Source of the DNA: Mytilus galloprovincialis
Lineage: Eukaryota > Mollusca > Bivalvia > Mytilida > Mytilidae
NCBI RefSeq assembly: GCF_965363235.1
Contig: NC_134841.1
Span: 60,471,078 to 60,535,077 of the forward strand
DNA length: 64,000 bases
Direction: 5' to 3'
Position 1 is the first letter of the stretch; every line of letters begins with the position of its first letter. Positions 56,022-64,000 of the stretch are shown here, piece by piece. A model generated the notes under the pieces. The model saw nothing but the letters and a program-made list of their open reading frames with translations. It had not been told where the DNA came from and did not search any database. Made by a program: the position numbers and the translations under genes.

Positions 56022-59000
56022 TTATTTGTATGAATTTCTTGCACTCCCTTGTTAAAATATAATAAATACATATATTGAGGTATAAGAATTATATTATAAA
56101 CTTTTTTTCATGTGTGTGGTAACTTCAGTTGAGGTTCCCTAAAACTATTGAAATCTAATTGCTCAGGAAAATGTCTTTTTTTAATCAAGGTTTTAAATGA
56201 ACTAGCTAGATTCAGGCTATTTTGTCTTTGTTTTAATGGAGTAATCCTGATTTTAACAGTTAATATTCGTGAATGATGTGTTGCTTTATTGAATTTAACT
56301 ATTGGAGTATCAGAATATCTTTTTTTATATTGGATTTCAATTGGAATCTATGATATATTAGAAAAAAATATTAATTAAGATTTGTCTACATTAACTTTAT
56401 GCCATATAAAGCTGTCAACATGGTCAAAGCTCAAATGTTATAATAATAAATTTGAGAGTTATGTTTTTTGTGTGCAAAATTTTATGGAACCATGTTACAT
56501 AATATACTATTGGCACACCCAACCAGTAATACACCTTCAAATAGCTTCTTGTTCTATCATTCCATGGAACAACATTACTAACACTTTGCAGCTGCCATAT
56601 TTCTCATCCTGTAGCAATATTAACTTGTTTTTTTCATGTATTAAATATATAAGTGTAGGTTGATTTGTAAAAGATTGACTGAAAACAAACAAAAAATCTG
56701 GAAATGAGGTATTATACTTACGTTGCTATGTACATGATGTAAATTTATAATGTTTATTTTTATACAAGTGGGTGTGTATCTGTGAGCACCAGCAGTTGTT
56801 GTGTTTTTACTTATTTTTTATATTGACATTGTGATTTAACTTGCAAACTAAAAAGCAGCAGTAATATAGCAACCAGAACGAAAGAGAATTTAAGCTTTGT
56901 AAAAAAGCTACCAATATACAGAATATGTTTTGATGTACTATGGATTGTTGTATGTTGTTTTTTGTGAATATAGTTTAAAGATTAATCCATTATTTGAAAC
57001 TTAAACATAAGTTGACTTATGAAATTCACGAGATAAGTACCAACTGTATGGTTCTATGGAATATTTTATTTATTCTAATTTTCATTAAAAAAAATGTTGA
57101 ACTAATGTAGTACATGTGTAACTATAAACTCTGTAGAGTTTGACTTTTTTTATAAAAAAAAGAGAAAAATAACATATATGGGTTGTAATCTAATGAAATG
57201 CTAAATGGCAGAATGTGAATCCATGTTGTTATTTGTGTTGCCTTGTGGCAAATTTGATTATAGTTTTGAAAACAAAAGAGCTAAATGATTTGGTCACATT
57301 TCTAGATGTTATACATTAGTTTGAAGGTTGAAGTCAGAAATTGAAAAATTGCTTTCGGTTTTTTTATTTCTTAACTTTCTTAAAATATTGCCGGAAAAGA
57401 AACTTTTCATTAGCAGTCTTAAATGCCTAATATTTTTCTTGCTAAATTCAAATGAATTTATGTACACGTCATTAAAAAAATGTCAGTGCATTGAAACAAA
57501 ATACCACTCTTGTAAATGAAGTGATTTAATGTAAAAATTCAATCATTTATGATTGATGACTGGAGGAAATTTATCATGCAATGCATGAGTTCTTTATGCT
57601 GAAAATAATTACTAATTGCTTTTTAATGAGTGCAGCTCTTACCCTGTGTTGAGAAAAATGATCTTGTTCACTGTGCACTTGTTATTCATCTCAAAGAACT
57701 TGACAAGCTTGAAAAGTTGAAGTTTGCAAGCTAGATTAGTAAGATATAATACAACAGTATACTGCCTGAGCAGTGCAATGATTCTTTCTGTATTGAGAAG
57801 ATTTGTGTCGATTTTATTCCCAAACTAGTAAACATCTATATATAAAAAAAAGAAGGGATGGCTATTTTTTTAATTTCTCAGTTTAAACTGTACATCAAAA
57901 AAAGTTGGAATGAAAAACTTAATTTTTCAAATGTGTTTTCATACATCATTTATTTTTTTTTGAAAAATTTGAAATTTAAAAAAAATGTAGGAAAATAGGG
58001 AAATGAAATAATGTATAATTAAGAAATGTTCATGAGAAATATTCAAATAAGAAAAAAAAAGAAATTAGTTAACAGTTCCAATTATTATTTTCAAATTTCC
58101 TGGTATCTTGAGATTGGTTAAGTTGATGTTAAAAGTGTCAAAATAAAACAGATACTTCTGGAAATAATTAACTTGCTTTCTTAATCCTGTTGCTTTTCCA
58201 GATTGAAGAAAAATGAAGATGGGTTTTGTTCATGTCAGATGTGATTTTAATTTTATAGTTCATTATTAATGATGACGTTGCTTCCTGGGTTTTGTCATTG
58301 AAAAATTATTGTGAAGTTTAACATGCAACAAGTGTACTTTACAGCCAAAATTAATGAATGAAACTATTTGTTGATCAATGCAAGTGGATCTATAAATGAT
58401 AAGATCAACAACATAAATAATCAAGGGGGATATAAGTTTATATATTTTTCAAAATACATATCTTCAAAACTATATAATACATAAAAATAATTGGACACTC
58501 CTAATTACTAGTTAGAGTCCTAACCGTGAAATTAAAATTAGGAAGATACCATGAGGGTAACCAAAACTTATTTTAAGTCATCATTTGCATTAGCTTTCAC
58601 AAACTTTCCCTCTGAAACTGCAAAATCAATATGATTTATAATAATTGGAAAACATACTGAAATGCTGGTGACAGTTTCATATGCATATCTGTTCACTAGA
58701 GATAAGCTTTACTGAATAAATTATGCATCACTTCAAATTTTTTTTTATCAAAGTCAGATCTGTGAATGCAACTGCACTATTATTCACTACAGTCAATTTG
58801 AAAGTCACTATGTTACATTTAATGGTTACCAAAGATGGTTCAGTTGTATATTTTTAGGCAGTTTCTTGACTTATTGTAGTTAATAATGACTTTAACTGAA
58901 TGGTAATCCAACTCTAATTATCCATTGCTATTGGAATCAGCATGAAACTGAGATTAATTTGTAATCTGACTCTTTGATCTGTAATTGACACTACAATTTT

Positions 59001-60026
59001 ATTAGGGATACAATAATTATAAGCTGTGTTTTTACACTTTGACTTGACAGAGCACTTTTGCCTTTACCTGAAGCAGTAATAACAAATTTAATAGCTCATC
59101 TTCCTGACTTGTAATTACATGCTCACAAATTCTTGCTTTATAAGTTTTATTTGTAGAACAATTATATTATAAAAAGACCTAAGGTGTAAGGTGTAAAATA
59201 AAAAAAAATGTAAAAAAATATTTATTGGGTCTTTGATATAATGTTTTGTTGGAAATTTGAAGGGACAAAAAGTATAAAATCAATTACTTGTGCAGTTGGA
59301 TACCTTCTAGAGACAATTAATATTTTAATATAAAGGTTAAAAGATATTTTAAATCTAAAAGAACACTAGCTAAATGTTTTTGAAGTAGACTGCAGCTTGT
59401 AATCTATATGGAACTATTTAGATGTATTTTAAAGGATAACATGATCTTCACTTTAAAGACGATAGTGCCGAATCAGCTACTGATAATTGATTTATGGATG
59501 ATAACAATTATTTAAATAAATAATTTGTATCATTAAATGTAAACTATATATTCAAATTGGAATTAAAAAAAAACAATGTATTAATTCCAGGGAAATAAAT
59601 GGTTTTAAATTATATTTGCTCATACAAAGTTCTCAATTTTAGGAAGTAATTCAAAGACAAGGCAAACATAATTGAAAGTCATTTGAACACATCCTTAAAC
59701 AATTAAGATTAGATTAAACACTTACAAGATATAAAGTAGAAACAGTACGTTCTATTTTGTTTAATATGAAGAAGACAAAGATTATACCTAGAGTAGGTTC
59801 AATTCTTGTGTTCTTGATAATCCATAAAATAGTATCAAAACGTCAAGTAAATGTGGTAGCACAAAAGACACCAGCTGAGTAGTTATATAGTTGACATTAT
59901 TAGTCCACCTTTGAAAGAGAATTATTTAAATCTAGAGTTTATTAAATTGTAGAACAAGTGCTTGATTATTATGACATATAACCATGGAAGTGTGAACCAA
60001 TTTACAAAGTGACGATTTCTACACAC
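56022..60026. other. INPP5F intron 9, long AT-rich stretch
   Basis: Four kilobases with no supported exon, RNA or repeat family. Open frames are short and lack domains. I looked for the next Sac-domain exon (HFEEQ-like or MDCLDRTN-like residues) and did not find it. Confidence 0.45.
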
Positions 60027-60213
60027 TGTGGATTCATTTATTTTCGTGGTTACCAAGTTTCGTGAATGAAGGAAAATTTGCATGATCTCGAATATTTAAT
60101 TTCGTGGTTTTGACAAAGTCTGCATACAAGCGTATAGAAAATTTAATTTCAACTGTACCCACAAAATCCATCAAAATTGGTTTCTAACGAATAATAATGA
60201 ATCCAGAGTATAT
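60027..60213. repeat. Family D inverted-repeat MITE
   Basis: ACTGTGGATTCATTTATTTT at the left and ...AATGAATCCAGAGTAT at the right. Inner 'gtggttaccaagtttcgtg' and 'atcaaaattggtttctaacg' are inverted. Most diverged of the four copies. Confidence 0.65.
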
Positions 60214-61732
60214 TGAAACAAGAGAGACACACGAAGTTATTAATTATATAGCCTTGATAGATTTACAGGACTGGACCATTGGTTAACTTCTGATGCTTTA
60301 ATAAATCAAAATCATGCAAGGAAAACCGGTATTTCTAAAATCAAAATACCCAAATTGAACTATATCTTTTAAACAACTATGATTTAAGCAATTTCTAAAG
60401 ATTTATCTTCTTAATAGGTTTATTGCACTTATCAACGATTTAAAACAATATCAACTTTCTTTAAAGTTCTGACCACCATAAAGTTATTCAGTGTAAATAT
60501 TGCTGCGTTTGAATCAAGCTTTTAACTGAAAATCAAAGTGAGATGGTGTTATATGTAAAAATATAGAATAACCAAAAATACCTAATTCCGAGGAAAATTC
60601 TAAACAGAAAGTCCCTCAGCAAATGGCAAAATCAAAAGCTCAAACATACCAAACGAATGGATAACAACTGTCATATTCCTGACTTGGTAGAGACAGTAAA
60701 GTATTTGTGATAGTTGTCATTCATAATCAACCTATATGTTGAAACCTGCAATGTATGTAGTCGTGCTGGTTCTTATTTAGATTCATGAATTAAGTTATTA
60801 ACACAGTTATTTGAACATTTTGACATATAATGTTCTGCTAATAGATGAGCCTAACCAATGTTGTCATTTAGATTCAGCTGTTGTTTTGCAGAAACATTTT
60901 ACAGTACGTTTTTATTCATAGAAAAAAAATAAGTTAATTTGATTTTTTTAATGTATTAAATAGACTATTTATGCAGATTCTATTTATATTTGAGTCTTTT
61001 GTTTCGAATATTTATTTGAAAATTTCAAATTTGTTGACACATTCCATTTCCATAATAATGATATATATGATTTCTAACATTCATTGTGTATCAGGACATT
61101 TTGAAAATACTTGATAGACACAATTCTCTTGTTGTATAACTTAGTTTATTGTGGTTACCCTAAAAATATCCCAGGTTCCATAGAATGCACCGTTATTACA
61201 TTACCATCTGTCTAGTTAAGGTTTTGTCATAGTAATTTCCCTAATCAAGATGGTCAGCACATTTAAAGAAGGGTTTACATCTTTATTGATTTTTTGGCAA
61301 TTTTAGGACTTAGTCGGAACAAACGTTAATGTATTTGTCCTGTCATGATTTCTTTTCCAATTACACTACTAGATTCACTGTGCAGTTCAACCTTCATTGG
61401 AATGTAACTGTGCATATAAAGAGCACTACGAGAACGTATTTTAACACTGAGATATATTAAGTATTTAGACCAATATATACAGAATTACTTCTGATATAAT
61501 TAACTCTAGAATGACACACACAAAAAAAAAAACAACACATTTTCTTTTTTGCTAATATACAAATGAGAACATATTGAAATAGGACCATTAAGACGAACAT
61601 TATACAAGCGCCTCTCCCTTGAAAACAGTAAGGAAACCTTTGCAGCGACTAGCATGTCTTTTTTTTAATATTGGAGATTTTTTTCTCTTTTTAAGGTGAA
61701 AATTCTATTTATCATTTAATTTTTGACAAAAC
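60214..61732. other. INPP5F intron 9, continued
   Basis: Holds the partner of the repeat at 4537 (60588-60690). Nothing else is supported. Confidence 0.4.
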
Positions 61733-62118
61733 AAGCTGCTGAATTATGTATATCCAAAGTCATGTAATTCACCATAAGGACGTAAAGACCATAAAATCCT
61801 GGAATAATGACTATTTTCACATCTAAAGTCACGATATTGAATTGAACAATAGACAGAGACCCACAGTATAATGTAGTGTTTGAAGACCCAGGTTAACTTA
61901 ATTAGAAACTTAAAGAGACAACTGCTGAATTATGTTTGTCCAAAGTCAGGAGCATTTAATTCACCATAAAGACGTAAAGACCATAAAATCCTTGAATAAA
62001 TTATGACTATTTTCACATCTTAAGTCACGATATGGATTTGAACAATAGACAGAGACCAAAAGTATAATGTAATGTTTTAAGGCCCAGGTTAACTTAATTT
62101 GAAACTTCAAGAAACAAT
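61733..62118 (+). repeat. Tandem duplication, unit about 190 bp
   Basis: Two head-to-tail copies begin at 'aagctgctgaattatgt' (61733) and 'caactgctgaattatgt' (about 61920). Shared blocks include 'cgtaaagaccataaaatcct', 'gaacaatagacagagacc' and 'cccaggttaacttaatt'. There are small indels. No coding capacity. Confidence 0.85.
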
Positions 62119-63214
62119 TGATATTTCACTTAAACATCGGTGAATTACTGTCTCTTTGATTCGACATTTTGGAGTAAGAGCAAAGACTGGTTGGTTTGGA
62201 ATCCGGGTATGATAACATGTTTTTCACTCTTGAGAACTGACACGCTAAAATAAGCATCAGCATGTCTGTTTAGTACAAAGTAGGGTTCACAATTCTATAT
62301 CCTTTACACGTTCTCCTGATATTCATGAAATATTTGCTGCTGGCATTTAATCACATATCCATCATCATTATCAACATCGTCGTCATCATCACTATTTTTT
62401 TTATAACGGCTTTTCATCAATATCAGTCATTTCATGACATGATTTAGTGCATTTACACTATTCTATAGTATGACATTTCGACTTGACCATGTTATTCCGC
62501 ATTATGGATTTATGTCAATGGTCAATATTCCTCGCTATACTATATCACTACCATGTCAAAGAACATCTTGTTATCAAACTGAAAAATACGAAACAACTCA
62601 CAAATTAGAAAAAAATCCTAACATAGACAGACAGTATCATTCATTCGAGGTGAAATACCCTGCATTGCATACATATTCAATTATTGATTTGTTGATATTT
62701 GGGTTATGTTTAACGGAAGTCTCTGGTGGCTTACTGAAAATAGATAAAGTTATTCAGTTATATATCTTTTATTAAGAAATTCTGAAATATCAACAAGTAC
62801 AAATAAATTGAGACGCAGAGCGCACGTCAATGAGAACAACGTTTAGATTTACAGCCAAATTTGAGACCTAATAAAATTCAATGATACGGTACTTTTCTCC
62901 GTCATTGAATAAAATGATAAGAAAATTACAAATAAATACCAATCAAAATTCCTTCAACAAGATATTAAGTGTTAGTATTTGAAATTATATATTCGACAAG
63001 TACCAAGGGACCAACCACGCCCTAACCATTTGTGAATGTTTCAATATCTTGTAAATGGTTGAGATCCACAAAACTTAGCCAATCAAAATTCAACTAAACA
63101 CTGAATCAATATGAGGCCTAGTCTTTCCTCAGAGATAAGACAAAAGAAAGAGATAATGATATTTTATATAATTGTTAATAAAGTGTCTATACAATATGTC
63201 ATCCATAAGCTGCA
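62119..63214. other. INPP5F intron 9, no gene seen
   Basis: Contains a (CAT/CGT)n-like simple tract at 62350-62395 and an open frame of about 100 codons at 62470 that has no recognisable domain; I do not call it a gene. Confidence 0.4.
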
Positions 63215-63345
63215 TTCGACTGTATGAAATGCGGGAATTTCTCGCTGCATTGAAGACCTGTTGGCTACCTTCTGCTGTTGTCTGTTCTATGGTCGGGTTG
63301 TTGTCTGTGTGACACATTCCCCATTTCCATTCTCAATTTTATTGA
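63215..63345 (-). repeat. Family B fragment, reverse
   Basis: 'gaatttctcgctgcattgaa', 'gacctgttggctaccttctg' and 'ctatggtcgggttgttgtct', ending 'ccatttccattctcaatttt'. Only the 5' part of the family. Confidence 0.7.
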
Positions 63346-64000
63346 ATATCTGTCATTAGCATCACCAAATTATTATTTTTCGTTGAACTGGCATTGTCGT
63401 GTTTATATATTAACTTGAAAACAATGTAACATTTCCTCCTTTGTATATTGACCCCACATGATCACAGAAAAAAATGGCTATTGTATTTGATTACTTAGAA
63501 GTCTAAAATTGCGTATTGAACATTGCACATGTTACTGATGAAATTTGTGATTGGCAGTACCAAGTTTCGTTTTAACAATTCCGATCGTTTTTTGCTCAGC
63601 TTTATTCAATCATCTAAACGTTTTTATTGTGTTGTTTATTTGATCTTTCAAACTTGCAGAAGCTGAAAACTTCAGCATTGACAGTATTACATACAAACAA
63701 ACCTGCTTGCAATAATGAAAAGACTTTTTTGTGTATTCAAATGGTTGATATTTATTTGTAAAAACTATAAATAACTGCCATCACAAAAATCAGTGGAAAG
63801 CCAAATAAATATCGTAGGTCTTTATTCTCTTTAACTTTGAAATTAATCACACCTACAAGCTGATTTAAACTTTGATATTATATTTTTGAGCAGATGTCTG
63901 TAGATAGCTGGATACAATACGATTCAAGTCTACTAATATTTGTTGCATACAGAAAATGTTAACATGAAGCACAATCTCGATTGTTATCTTTTGTCGCGTT
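63346..64000. other. Right end of window, no feature seen
   Basis: AT-rich sequence within the presumed INPP5F intron 9. No exon is supported before the window ends. Confidence 0.4.

Noticed and set aside
62470..62775. 101-codon plus-strand frame
   Set aside because: No recognisable domain, no splice signals and no similarity to the missing INPP5F exons.

Overview
This window is nuclear DNA from an AT-rich animal genome, most likely a bivalve and probably a mussel (Mytilus or a close relative). Three things point there: intron-rich animal genes, dense families of short non-coding repeats that I recognise from memory as typical of mussel DNA, and hammerhead-ribozyme repeats next to Penelope-like retroelements. 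No database search was possible, so the genus is an inference.

Three protein-coding loci can be supported. (1) 1517-2486, plus strand: a one-exon neuropeptide Y/F-type GPCR, broken as given by one extra T in an eight-T run. (2) 19074-12491, minus strand: a complete six-exon RNF4-like SUMO-targeted ubiquitin ligase of 208 residues. It has several SUMO-interacting motifs, a 22-nt micro-exon and a C-terminal C3HC4 RING. (3) 21580-55172, plus strand: the first nine coding exons (353 codons) of an INPP5F/Sac2 phosphoinositide 4-phosphatase. Exon 9 ends in phase 1, so the gene continues past the right edge, and the catalytic CX5R exon is not in the window. Genes 2 and 3 are divergent, with start codons 2.5 kb apart. 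Splice sites and phases agree at every junction I modelled in both genes.

Most of the rest is mobile or repetitive DNA. At 3.4-4.1 kb a tandem dimer of a 356-bp unit carries a minus-strand hammerhead ribozyme core in each unit (retrozyme-like). At 19.3-21.2 kb three unrelated inverted-repeat elements sit between the divergent RNF4 and INPP5F starts; the first has 60-bp terminal inverted repeats (TIRs) and an exact 9-bp target duplication, as in Mutator-like elements. INPP5F intron 1 holds a MITE, a 2-kb minisatellite of 60-bp units and a dead hAT transposon. Intron 5 holds a TIR element built from short repeated motifs. Intron 8 (13.6 kb) holds a GIY-YIG Penelope-like element flanked by 0.49-kb inverted repeats, tRNA-derived SINEs and other elements. 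Several anonymous dispersed families (called A to F here) recur in both orientations.

The most interesting material is the non-coding RNA and retroelement pairing (hammerhead dimer plus Penelope element with a possible degenerate hammerhead in its flanks), the transposon-packed divergent promoter region, and the RNF4 exon structure, where a micro-exon completes a hydrophobic SUMO-binding core and a partial exon duplication leaves a second acceptor that leads to a stop.
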